A stretch of DNA of 27,853 nucleotides from Hyphomonadaceae bacterium UBA4763 (GTDB taxonomy: Bacteria > Pseudomonadota > Alphaproteobacteria > Caulobacterales > Aquidulcibacteraceae), in contig DHHV01000049.1 in NCBI GenBank assembly GCA_002403455.1, positions 1-27,853 on the forward strand. The letters are read 5' to 3'. The notes under the pieces were generated by a model. It had not been told where the DNA came from and did no database searches. It saw only the letters and a program-made list of their open reading frames with translations. A program made the translations under genes and the position numbers. Below, piece by piece: positions 8,085-15,764 of this stretch. Each line of letters begins with the position of its first letter. Positions within the stretch are counted from its first letter, which is position 1.

Positions 8085-8518
8085 TGTCGCTCGAAAATCC
8101 GCCGCGCCGCCCGGTTGCGTGCGTCGGGATCGTCTGTTTTCAGGGCGACAGCGTGCTCTTGGTGCGGCGCGGCCGCCCGCCGATGCAAGGCGCCTGGTCG
8201 ATCCCGGGCGGCAAAATCGAGTGGGGCGAGCGGATCACGGACGCCGCTTTGCGCGAATTGCGCGAAGAAACCGGTATTGAAGCACGGCTCGGTTCCGTCA
8301 TCGACGTCGTCGATGGCCTGTTTCCGAGCGCCGATGCGCCTGCGATCGACACCCATTATGTGCTGATTGATTATCTCGCCGAGTGGATTTCCGGAGCGCC
8401 GCGCGCCGGCGATGACGCCGCGGAGGCCGTATTCGTCGCGCCGTCCGCGCTCACGCATTTGCCGCTATGGGGCGAAACCCGTCGGATAATCGCGATGGCG
8501 CGGGCGATGCGCGCGTAA
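8084..8518 (+). CDS. NUDIX hydrolase
   Basis: Small pyrophosphohydrolase of 144 residues. The Nudix box G-x5-E-x7-REUxEExGU is complete at residues 43-65 (G43, E49, R57, E58, E61, E62, G64), so the Mg2+-binding catalytic helix is intact. The N-terminal VACVGIVCFQGDSVLLVRRG strand pair and PMQGAWSIPGGK are typical of the ADP-ribose/MutT-like branch. The substrate cannot be read from the sequence. ATG 8084 overlaps the transglycosylase stop by one base; a TTG three bases upstream is not needed. Its last 68 bases overlap the 3' end of convergent ctaA. Confidence 0.92.
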   Translation: MSLENPPRRPVACVGIVCFQGDSVLLVRRGRPPMQGAWSIPGGKIEWGERITDAALRELREETGIEARLGSVIDVVDGLFPSADAPAIDTHYVLIDYLAEWISGAPRAGDDAAEAVFVAPSALTHLPLWGETRRIIAMARAMRA

Positions 8519-9524
8519 ACGCCAAAGCCGTCGCCAAGCCGGCGATCAGCAACGCGCCGCCGCCTTGATGGGCCAAAGCGATGGCAAAAGGCGCATGCCA
8601 GACAAGATACGCAACGCCCAAAATGGCCTGCAGCCACCCAAGCCCCGCACACGCCCACAGCCATTTCTTGACGGCGCGCGAGGCCCCACGCGCCCGCTGC
8701 GCCCCGATCGCCAGCGCGGTCAAGGTCAAGACAAGGATATAGCCGCCGGCGCGATGGTTAAACTGCACGCTGGCGATGTTTTCGCCAAGATTTAGCCACC
8801 AGGGCGACAGGTCCCAATAGCTCGCCGGCGCCAATTTGCCTTGGAACAACGGCCAATCCGTATTGAGCCGGCCGGCGTCCAGACCCGCCACCAACCCGCC
8901 CAAAATCGCTTGCAGCACCGCCAATCCCAAGGCCAGCCCAATCCACCACGCCAAAGCGCGCGGCGCAGGAGCAAGCCCTGTCACCGGCAAAGCCCGCTTC
9001 CACGCCGCCAGCACGACCAACACCAACAGCACCAGCGCCATGCCCAAATGCGTCGCCAGGCGATAATGGCTGACATCCAGCCGCGCATCGGCAAGCCCGC
9101 TCGACACCATCCACCAGCCAATCGCGCCTTGCGCCCCGCCCAGCAAGAAGATCAACCCCAATTCAGGTAAATCGGTGCGCGACAATCGCCGCGCCAGGAA
9201 CAGCAAAACCATGGGTACAGCAAAAGCCAGGCCAATAATCCGACCCAATTGACGATGACCCCATTCCCACCAATAAATAACCTTGAAGTCTTCAAGGCTC
9301 ATGCCGCGATTTTGGATCGCATATTCGGGGATTTGCTGATAAAGCGCGAACGCGTTCGCCCACTCTTTCGCCGACAAAGGCGGGATCGCGCCGAGCAAGG
9401 GGCGCCATTCCGTGATTGAAAGGCCCGAATCGGTCAGCCGCGTCGCGCCGCCGACCAAAATCATCGCGAAGATCAATCCGGCGATGGCGAACAACCATAT
9501 CGACGCTGCAGAAAGACGCATCAC
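8451..9524 (-). CDS. ctaA: Heme A synthase (CtaA/Cox15)
   Basis: Integral inner-membrane enzyme that oxidises the C8 methyl of heme O to give heme A for aa3-type cytochrome oxidase. The 357-residue protein has about eight hydrophobic segments and the family marker GGATRLTDSGLSITEWRP near residue 25. Conserved histidines are visible at H90 (WWEWGHRQLGR), H159 (THLGMAL), H257 (FNHRAGGY) and H319 (ALAHQGGG), matching heme ligands of the two half-domains. Cysteine pairs of the Gram-positive form are missing, as in the alphaproteobacterial/mitochondrial type. Other oxidase assembly genes are not adjacent. The 3' end overlaps the NUDIX gene by 68 bases, tail to tail. Confidence 0.96.
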   Translation of the reverse strand: MMRLSAASIWLFAIAGLIFAMILVGGATRLTDSGLSITEWRPLLGAIPPLSAKEWANAFALYQQIPEYAIQNRGMSLEDFKVIYWWEWGHRQLGRIIGLAFAVPMVLLFLARRLSRTDLPELGLIFLLGGAQGAIGWWMVSSGLADARLDVSHYRLATHLGMALVLLVLVVLAAWKRALPVTGLAPAPRALAWWIGLALGLAVLQAILGGLVAGLDAGRLNTDWPLFQGKLAPASYWDLSPWWLNLGENIASVQFNHRAGGYILVLTLTALAIGAQRARGASRAVKKWLWACAGLGWLQAILGVAYLVWHAPFAIALAHQGGGALLIAGLATALAFTRASPAPSRLSDGFRPIAANA

Positions 9525-9613
9525 TCACTCGATCAATCGGAGCCGGGAAAGCTCAGGCGCCAGCGACATAGATCGCCGCCGCGTGCGTCAAGACCTAACC
9601 CGCCGCCGGGGCC

Positions 9614-11398
9614 CTATAACCGCAAGCGGTGTTCCTGAATGGCGCGATAGATATCCGGCGTCAGGTCTTTGTAACCGCCCGTTTGCGGGTCGCGATAATA
9701 GAGCGGATCGCTGATCTTTTCCGGATCAAAGCCGTCACGCACCAATTCGACTTTGCGATATTTGAACGTGCCGGTGGTGTCGAAATTCTGCTGCAGGCGC
9801 AAGAACACCGGCCGCGCATAGACCGGCAAATCGCGCGCCACCCGCTCGGCGATCTCGGTCACCGAGAAATCAGACGTTGGCGCAAGGCTCGCCATGCCGG
9901 CGCGGCCATCCATCTGCCCGACTGCAACGCCATAGACATTGGCCTCGGCAATGCCGGGCGAGCCGGCCAGCACTTCCGCCACCTCTTGCGTCGAGACGTT
10001 TTCGCCCTTCCAGCGGAAGGTGTCGCCGATCCGATCGACGAAATAGAAATAGCCCTCGCGGTCCTTGCGCATCAAATCGCCGGTGCGAAACCACAGATCG
10101 CCTTGGGCAAAGACGTTGCGCAGCAGCTTTTTCTCGGTCTGCGCCGGATCGCCGGTATAGCCGTCGAACTTAAAGCGATCATCCTTGCCAATCTCGCCGA
10201 TCGCTTCGCCCGCTTCGTTGAAATCAGCCCGCGCGCACAAGCCATCGGCGCGGCGGCGCACGCTTTCGGTTTCGACGTCGAATTTGACGATTTCGATATT
10301 GAACCGGCTTTTGACATAAGGCGGCACCCGGCCGATCGAGCCGACCTTGCCGTCGAGATTGACCAGCGACACATTGCCTTCGGTTGATCCGTAAAACTCC
10401 ACAATCTGGCGGATGCCAAAGCGTTCGCGGAACTTCGCCCAGACATCGGGACGCAAGCCATTGCCGAAACAGGCGCGGATTGAATGGGCGCGGTCATGCG
10501 GGGAGGGCGGGGTGTTGACCAGATAGCGGCACAGCTCGCCAATATAGACGAACAAGGTCGCGCGCTGCTCGATCGCCTCGGGCCAGAAATGCGTTGCCGA
10601 AAACCGCCGCCGCAAAATAATGCCTGCGCCCGACAACAAGGCGGCGCCCACCCCGCACAGCCCGCCGGTGCTATGATAGAGCGGCAGCACGATATACATG
10701 CGATCGCCTTCGCGCGCGCCGATCGGTTTGCGGAACGCCCGCATCATCACCAAAGCGCGGTGATGGGTAATCTTGGCGGCTTTCGGCTTGCCCGTTGTGC
10801 CCGAGGTATAGACATAAAACACCAGGCTCGCGCCGCGGCGTTGCGCGCGCCAGGCCAAAGGCGGGCGGGTCGTGGGCGCCGCGCCCAATTCCGCCTCGAT
10901 GTCCGTAGCGCTATTTTCGATCGGCCCGTCAAAGGCCAAAATCGGCTCATGGCGCTCCAGGCTCGTGAAATGGCCAATGTCCGGCGCGGCGCATAAGATT
11001 AACTTGGGCGCGGCGGCGTCCAAACAATGCGCGAGCCCGCCCCCCGTCAGATTATTATTCAGCAAAGCCGTGGTGACGCCGATCTTAGCAAAGCCAAACC
11101 AGGCGGCGACGTAATCGGGTCGATTATCGAGATAAAGCGCGACGACATCGCCTTCTTGCAGACCCCGCGCTTTGCCTACATGCGCGAACCGATTGGCGCG
11201 CGCGTCCAAATCGGCGAAGGACCAGGTTGTTCCCTCAAAGATGAAAGCGTCTTTGCTGGCATGTCGATCGACGGCCGCTTCCAAATCGTCTGCCACCCCC
11301 CATTCCATCGATTGGCTGAGGTCTTTGATTTGCCCCAGCGTCTCCACCATCCCCTTTACGGAGGCGATTTCGCGGCGGATGGTCTGAAACAGGTTCAT
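9614..11398 (-). CDS. Long-chain acyl-CoA synthetase, FATP/ACSVL type
   Basis: ATP-dependent enzyme that activates long- or very-long-chain fatty acids to acyl-CoA through an acyl-adenylate. The ANL-superfamily P-loop is at 197-206 (YTSGTTGKPK), the A5 motif YGSTEG at 336-341, and the hinge region VDRIGDTFRWKGENV near the C-terminus is the form seen in fatty-acid transport proteins and very-long-chain synthetases. From ATG 11398 the length is 594, normal for this subgroup (about 590-620). The frame is open to 11437, but the extra 13 residues look like leader rather than protein. Upstream, 11420-11448, lies a strong inverted repeat that could be an operator. It ends 89 bases from the ctaA start on the same strand. 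Confidence 0.93.
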   Translation of the reverse strand: MNLFQTIRREIASVKGMVETLGQIKDLSQSMEWGVADDLEAAVDRHASKDAFIFEGTTWSFADLDARANRFAHVGKARGLQEGDVVALYLDNRPDYVAAWFGFAKIGVTTALLNNNLTGGGLAHCLDAAAPKLILCAAPDIGHFTSLERHEPILAFDGPIENSATDIEAELGAAPTTRPPLAWRAQRRGASLVFYVYTSGTTGKPKAAKITHHRALVMMRAFRKPIGAREGDRMYIVLPLYHSTGGLCGVGAALLSGAGIILRRRFSATHFWPEAIEQRATLFVYIGELCRYLVNTPPSPHDRAHSIRACFGNGLRPDVWAKFRERFGIRQIVEFYGSTEGNVSLVNLDGKVGSIGRVPPYVKSRFNIEIVKFDVETESVRRRADGLCARADFNEAGEAIGEIGKDDRFKFDGYTGDPAQTEKKLLRNVFAQGDLWFRTGDLMRKDREGYFYFVDRIGDTFRWKGENVSTQEVAEVLAGSPGIAEANVYGVAVGQMDGRAGMASLAPTSDFSVTEIAERVARDLPVYARPVFLRLQQNFDTTGTFKYRKVELVRDGFDPEKISDPLYYRDPQTGGYKDLTPDIYRAIQEHRLRL

Positions 11399-11419
11399 GG
11401 CGCGCCCTAATAATGACGA

Positions 11420-11448
11420 CGCTGCAAATCTTCGCAAGATTTGCGGCG
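11420..11448. promoter_or_regulatory. Inverted repeat upstream of acyl-CoA synthetase
   Basis: GCAAATCTT (11424-11432) and AAGATTTGC (11436-11444) form a perfect 9-bp inverted repeat around CGC, extended by a G-U and three further pairs to a 13-bp stem at 11420-11448. It lies 22-50 bases upstream of the synthetase ATG. The position suits an operator for a dimeric regulator or a 5' UTR hairpin. No run of T follows, so a terminator is less likely. Confidence 0.5.
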
Positions 11449-11572
11449 ATCGCTCGCTCTTCTGATCTACATCCGTTTAGAAAGCTTCCAGCCGCCGCGA
11501 CAATCGCAATTCAGCGCGGAAAACATATAATTTATCTTGTAGAGGGGGCAGGCATCGCTACAGCTCCCCGTT

Positions 11573-11590
11573 AAAAAGCTATTTGATAGC
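11573..11590 (-). terminator. Possible weak terminator after the MDR oxidoreductase
   Basis: Read on the minus strand, GCTAT-CAA-ATAGC (11590-11578) is followed at once by five T (11577-11573). It sits 13 bases past the stop of the oxidoreductase gene. The 5-bp stem is short, so termination would be inefficient; it could instead be chance. Confidence 0.3.
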
Positions 11591-11602
11591 GGTTCTTAAC
11601 TT

Positions 11603-12601
11603 TCACTCAAGCTCGATAACAACTTTGCCGAGCGCCTTGCGGTCGCGCAAATGTGCGATGGCCTCGCCGCCCTGTTCGAGCGCAAAACGCGCCGAAATAG
11701 TCGGCGTGATCTTGCCCGCCGCATAGAGCGCCAGCAAATCGGCGACGTAAGAATTATGCTGGGCCGGCTCGCGCGCGGTGAACGCGCCCCAGAATACGCC
11801 AACGATCTGGCAGCCCTTCAGCAAAGTCAAATTGAGCGGGATTTTCGGAATGCCGGCCGGAAAGCCGACGACGAGATAGCGCCCTTGCCAGGCGATCGCT
11901 CGCAAAGCGGGTTCCGCATAATCGCCGCCAACGCCGTCATAGATGATGTCGGCGCCCGCCCCGCCCGTCGCCGCCTTGACCGCGTCCGAAAAGGCGCGCG
12001 CCTGGTCTTTGTCGAGCGCGCCGGTCGGGTAGACAATCGTCGCATCGGCGCCTTTGTCGCGCGCAAAGGCAGCTTTTTCCTCCGATGAGACCGCGGCGAT
12101 GACCCGCGCGCCGACAGCCTTGGCCAATTCGACCGCCGCAACGCCAACGCCGCCAGCTGCGCCCAGCACGAGAACCTGATCCCCCGCTTTCATCCCGCCG
12201 CGATCGATGAGCGCGTAATGCGAGGTGCCATAGGTCATCAAAAAGGCGGCGGCCTCGTCGAACGGCATAGAATCGGGGATTTTAACGCAGCGTTGGGCGT
12301 TGAGCGTCAGCTTCTCCGCCATGCCGCCCCAGCCGGCAAAGCCGATGACGCGGTCGCCGATCGAGAGCCCCTCGGTCCCGTCGCCCAGGCCGATCACCGT
12401 GCCGGCGACTTCTCCGCCCGGCGCAAAGGGGCGTTCGGGACGGAATTGGTATTTGTCCTCGATGATCAGGCTGTCGGGATAATTCACCCCCACGGCTTTG
12501 ACCGCAATCAATACGTCGCCAAGACCGGGAACCGGATCGGCGATCTCTTGCAGCTGTAAGGTCTCTGGCCCGCCGATCGCGGTCGACAATAAAGCGCGCA
12601 T
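11603..12601 (-). CDS. NADPH:quinone oxidoreductase, zinc-independent MDR family
   Basis: Medium-chain dehydrogenase/reductase of 332 residues. The N-terminal GroES-like domain (about 1-120) contains VKAVGVNYPDSL and PGGEVAGTV. The Rossmann domain has the dinucleotide loop GAAGGVG (147-153). Cysteine/histidine zinc ligands of alcohol dehydrogenases are absent, as expected for QOR-type enzymes that transfer hydride from NADPH to quinones or enoyl compounds. The closest general type is the quinone oxidoreductase group with signature LVLGAAGGVGVAAVELAK. The true substrate cannot be told. It follows a small basic-protein gene by 33 bases on the same strand and precedes the acyl-CoA synthetase, so a link to acyl-chain metabolism is possible but unproven. 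Confidence 0.93.
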   Translation of the reverse strand: MRALLSTAIGGPETLQLQEIADPVPGLGDVLIAVKAVGVNYPDSLIIEDKYQFRPERPFAPGGEVAGTVIGLGDGTEGLSIGDRVIGFAGWGGMAEKLTLNAQRCVKIPDSMPFDEAAAFLMTYGTSHYALIDRGGMKAGDQVLVLGAAGGVGVAAVELAKAVGARVIAAVSSEEKAAFARDKGADATIVYPTGALDKDQARAFSDAVKAATGGAGADIIYDGVGGDYAEPALRAIAWQGRYLVVGFPAGIPKIPLNLTLLKGCQIVGVFWGAFTAREPAQHNSYVADLLALYAAGKITPTISARFALEQGGEAIAHLRDRKALGKVVIELE

Positions 12602-12634
12602 GAGAGGATTGCCTTGTGGGGGACTGGTCGGGGA

Positions 12635-12877
12635 TTATTGCGCTTCGGCATTGGCGCGGCGCGCCACATCAAAGGGGCGCACGATCGAGCGCGCCCAGGG
12701 CTTGCGCACATTGCGCGCCGGCCCGGTGTGGAATTTCAGCAAATCGCGCAATTTCCAGGCTTTCCACATTGCATAATCGGCATCGGCGAGGGCGATGATC
12801 TCGGCCTTCGTCAATTGCTCCGGCGCTTTCGGGCCTCGCGCTTTTTCTTCAGCTTTTGGTTTTTTCGGCTTTGCCAT
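12635..12877 (-). CDS. Small basic hypothetical protein
   Basis: Protein of 80 residues that I do not recognise. The first 20 residues are Lys/Pro/Ala/Glu-rich (AKPKKPKAEEKARGPKAPEQ) and look disordered. The middle has LTKAEIIALADADYAMWKAWKLRDLLKF, which can form two helices with aromatic spacing, and the tail is basic. A real gene is supported by an AGAGG element about 6 bases before ATG 12877 and by its place as likely first gene of a unit with the oxidoreductase (33-base gap). The opposite strand also has an open frame here, but that frame belongs to DoxX-like protein only downstream of 13028. Function unknown; no transmembrane or enzyme motif is visible. Confidence 0.65.
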   Translation of the reverse strand: MAKPKKPKAEEKARGPKAPEQLTKAEIIALADADYAMWKAWKLRDLLKFHTGPARNVRKPWARSIVRPFDVARRANAEAQ

Positions 12878-13027
12878 AAACGCCTCTATTCACTTGCTCG
12901 ATCGTTGAGCGGATCACGCGGTGTGTTGCGGAAAGACGGCGCAATTGCAAGCCCACCAGTTGCGCCAATGGCGGCCTTGCGCCATGACATGACGAACTTC
13001 TATTTCAGGGCGCTTGGCGGAGAGGCA

Positions 13028-13465
13028 ATGTTTCGATCTTTGACATTAATGTTGTTGCGGATTTCGACTGGCGCCTTGCTGATGATTTGGGGCGTCGTGC
13101 GCTTCATCCAAACCGACCGCGCCATCGGATTGTCCGAGCGGTTTTATTTCGGCCTCGTTTCCACGCCGCTGATGCAGCATGTGTTGGGCGGGCTGCAAAT
13201 CTTTATCGGGGCGATGGTGATCCTCGGCGTCTTTCGGCGGGTGTTTTACCCCTTGCAGGCGGTAGCCCTGGGCCTTGGCGGTCTTGCGGTGTGGCGTTCT
13301 TATATCGATCCGCTCGGTCAGTTTTTTGGCCGAGAGGGAACCAATCTGTTGTTTTTCCCGTCTTCGACCGTGTTTTTCGCGACCTTGGTGCTGATCGCCT
13401 TCATTGACCATGACCATTGGTCGATCGACAAGCAAACCCGCCGGCGCCGCTCCGGAAATGCCTGA
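13028..13465 (+). CDS. DoxX-like membrane protein
   Basis: Integral membrane protein of 145 residues with about four hydrophobic helices: near 5-23 (LMLLRISTGALLMIWGVVRF), 50-70 (LGGLQIFIGAMVILGVFRRVF), 74-90 and 107-125 (FPSSTVFFATLVLIAFIDH). The spacing, the short cytoplasmic ends and LRISTGALLMIWG resemble the DoxX/DoxD and SURF4-like group, some of which are subunits of quinone-coupled oxidoreductases or act in oxidative stress. No cofactor motif is seen, so the role is open. ATG 13028 is chosen because GGCGGAGAG precedes it; an ATG at 12989 is in frame. The long upstream open frame overlaps the antisense gene and is not coding. Confidence 0.75.
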   Translation: MFRSLTLMLLRISTGALLMIWGVVRFIQTDRAIGLSERFYFGLVSTPLMQHVLGGLQIFIGAMVILGVFRRVFYPLQAVALGLGGLAVWRSYIDPLGQFFGREGTNLLFFPSSTVFFATLVLIAFIDHDHWSIDKQTRRRRSGNA

Positions 13466-13486
13466 CCCATCCGTCAAAGCGACGCG

Positions 13487-14569
13487 TCAGCGCCGCTGAT
13501 ACAGCACCGACTTGGTCAAGAACGCCTGATCGCTCGCCACGCGAACAAAGCCCGCTTGCGCGGCCAGCGCGTCAAGATCGGTCTCGAGATAAGTTTTGTA
13601 ATACGGCTCGTGGAAATAGACCGGGAACGCCTGCAACAGCACGTCCAAATCGGGGCGGTCTTGCGGCTGCACGCTATCGGTCAGCACAAACAGCCCGCCC
13701 GGGCGCAGCACCCGCGCGATCTCGGCAAAAGCCAGCGGACGCACGCGCGGCGGCAATTCGTGGAACAGATAGACCGCGCTTGCGCCATCCAATTGGCCGG
13801 CATCGATCGGCAGCGCTTCAATCTGGCCTTGCACGAACCGCACTTGCGGAAAATCCGCCGCCAAACGCTGGCGCGCCCGCTCCAAGTAAGGCGGGGAGAG
13901 ATCAACGCCCTCCGCCTCAAGCCGTGGAAAGGCGCGCAGGACGTCAAACAGGAAACCCCCATCGCCGCAGGCCAAATCGGCAAAACGCAAGCCGCGATGG
14001 TCGCGCTTGCGCCAAGCTTTGGCGAGCAGCGACAACCCGCGCCGACGCATCGCCGCCGCCGACCCGGCGAACAGCGCTTCAACCTGCGTTTCATAAACGG
14101 CGGCGCTGTGATCGCTCAGCCACCCGCCGGTCTCGTAATGAAAATTCTGCAAATAATAGGTTGGATAAGGGTCAGCAGCGCCAGCGGCGCGCAGGGCGTC
14201 GCGCACTTCGGTGCGGCCCTCGCGCAAACGCCGCGCATTGACCCGTTGCGCTTCTTCCAAGAACGCGCGGGCCTCGCGCAGGGCTTGCACTGCGCCGGTT
14301 GGACCAAGGGTCGGCGGGGCCGGATAAAGCCCGGCGGCGATGTCGGCGGCGTCCTTGTCGAATGCTTCGCGCAACGCCGCCAGCAAAACGGCGCGGTCGG
14401 CTTTGGCGCGCGGCTCGGCGTTGTTTTCTTCCGCCGCGAGCGGACCCGCCGCCCGCCGCGCCAGCACATAAAGCCCCGAATGCCAGACCGATTTCACGCT
14501 CGCCCCGGCGCGGTAAGCCGCCACGCGCCAGCGTGACCGGGCTGGTTCAACGCTTGGACCCTCAGACAT
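13487..14569 (-). CDS. Class I SAM-dependent methyltransferase
   Basis: Protein of about 360 residues with an N-terminal helical region (about 1-150, including ADPYPTYYLQNFHYETGGWLS) and a Rossmann methyltransferase domain. Motif I is ADLACGDGGF (numbered from the TTG at 14575, about 199-208), the acidic ribose-binding residue is D225 in VDLSPPYLE, and motif II/III are AVYLFHELP and LRPGGLFVLTD. The YYLQNFHYETGG segment is a recognisable feature of a group of bacterial uncharacterised methyltransferases, but substrate is unknown. ATG 14569 is preferred; a TTG at 14575 with GGAG four bases upstream is an alternative. It converges on the DoxX-like gene and follows the epimerase gene by 42 bases on the same strand. 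Confidence 0.85.
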   Translation of the reverse strand: MSEGPSVEPARSRWRVAAYRAGASVKSVWHSGLYVLARRAAGPLAAEENNAEPRAKADRAVLLAALREAFDKDAADIAAGLYPAPPTLGPTGAVQALREARAFLEEAQRVNARRLREGRTEVRDALRAAGAADPYPTYYLQNFHYETGGWLSDHSAAVYETQVEALFAGSAAAMRRRGLSLLAKAWRKRDHRGLRFADLACGDGGFLFDVLRAFPRLEAEGVDLSPPYLERARQRLAADFPQVRFVQGQIEALPIDAGQLDGASAVYLFHELPPRVRPLAFAEIARVLRPGGLFVLTDSVQPQDRPDLDVLLQAFPVYFHEPYYKTYLETDLDALAAQAGFVRVASDQAFLTKSVLYQRR

Positions 14570-14611
14570 CGGCAACGGTCTCCGAACGCGGTGCTACAGA
14601 TCAATCAAGGC

Positions 14612-15610
14612 CTATTTGGGCGTAATCGCGCGAATCGGAAGATCGCGCCCGTTGCGCCATTCCACGAACCAATCGCAAAACTTCTGCAGACCCTGCTCAA
14701 TCCCAATTCTTGGCGCAAAATTGATCGCCATCCGCAATTTTTTAATACTGGCGTAGGTCGTGCGCAATTCGCCGGGCTGGGGGCCCTCAAACCGCAAATC
14801 CCCACTTTTCCCCAGAGTTTTTTCGAGTAGGCGCACCATCGCCAAAACCGAATGCGGCTCGGAATGGCCGATATTGAACACGTCATGCCGGCCGAAATTG
14901 GCGTGGCGCTGCGAAAACCGCAGGACGCATTCAACGACGTCATCGATATAGGTAAAATCGCGCATGCCGGCGCCGTCGTCATAGATATGAAGCGGTTGAT
15001 CCGCCAGCAACGCCTCCGCGAACAACCAATAGGCCATGTCCGGTCGGCCCCAAGGACCATAGACGCTGAACAGCCGCAAGGAGATGATCGCCATATCATA
15101 GGCGCTCGCATAGGCGTCGGCGATCAGTTCGCCGGAGCGCTTCGTCGCGCCATAGAGCGAGACCGGCGCATCGCACGGGTCGTCTTCGCGAAACGGAATG
15201 CGCGATTGCGCGCTATAAACTGAACTCGACGAGGCGCAGATGAACTTCGCCTGCGGGCAATGCCGACGCCCCCATTCCAGGATATTCAAAGAGCCAGCGA
15301 TATTGGCGCGCTCATAAACCCACGGATTAACCGCCGAATAGCGCACCCCGGCTTGGGCCGCAAAATGCAAAATCACATCAGGCGCTGCGCCGGAAAGCGC
15401 ACTCTCCAACGTTTTATAATCGGAGATATCGCAAGTGCGAAATCGGAATTGACTATTCGTCAATTGCCCAATACGCGCTCGCTTCAACGCGGGGTCATAA
15501 TATTCGTTTATATCATCCAAACCAATAACGCGCAGGCCGGCGTCAAGCGCCCGCCGGCACAAATGCATACCGATGAAGCCGGCCGCGCCGGTGACCAAAA
15601 CGGTAACCAC
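14612..15610 (-). CDS. NAD-dependent epimerase, UDP-glucuronate 4-epimerase-like
   Basis: Extended short-chain dehydrogenase of 332 residues. The NAD-binding loop GAAGFIG is at 8-14, the catalytic serines SSSSVYS near 127-133, and the YxxxK pair is Y153/K157 in SLYGATK. The early DDINEYYDPALKRARI and the later RLFSVYGPWGRPDMA are features of enzymes interconverting UDP-glucuronate and UDP-galacturonate, precursors of acidic surface polysaccharides and LPS cores. The start is GTG at 15610; a TGA stop two codons upstream leaves no longer option. It is divergent from a FlaA1/CapD-like gene, and the two probably share an envelope-glycan role. Exact substrate is not proven. Confidence 0.9.
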   Translation of the reverse strand: MVTVLVTGAAGFIGMHLCRRALDAGLRVIGLDDINEYYDPALKRARIGQLTNSQFRFRTCDISDYKTLESALSGAAPDVILHFAAQAGVRYSAVNPWVYERANIAGSLNILEWGRRHCPQAKFICASSSSVYSAQSRIPFREDDPCDAPVSLYGATKRSGELIADAYASAYDMAIISLRLFSVYGPWGRPDMAYWLFAEALLADQPLHIYDDGAGMRDFTYIDDVVECVLRFSQRHANFGRHDVFNIGHSEPHSVLAMVRLLEKTLGKSGDLRFEGPQPGELRTTYASIKKLRMAINFAPRIGIEQGLQKFCDWFVEWRNGRDLPIRAITPK

Positions 15611-15764
15611 AGTTCACTTGTTGACGGAAAAAAGGCCGGAGGCAATTGAAAAACGAATTCGGGGTTGAGCGTCTCGGTGGAGCTTGTTTTTTTGTTTAGC
15701 CCGTCTTATCGCCGCAACGTTCCCGTCCACGACGACCGGCGTGCAGAGTAGTGAGCGCAAGTGC

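Noticed and set aside
12614..13027. In-frame upstream extension of the DoxX-like protein
   Set aside because: It is Arg/Gly-rich, overlaps the small antisense gene and lacks membrane-protein character; ATG 13028 has a good Shine-Dalgarno.
13417..14536. Plus-strand open frames of 274 and 326 codons opposite the methyltransferase
   Set aside because: The minus strand carries SAM-binding motifs; the plus-strand products are Arg/Ala/Gln-rich and have no Shine-Dalgarno.
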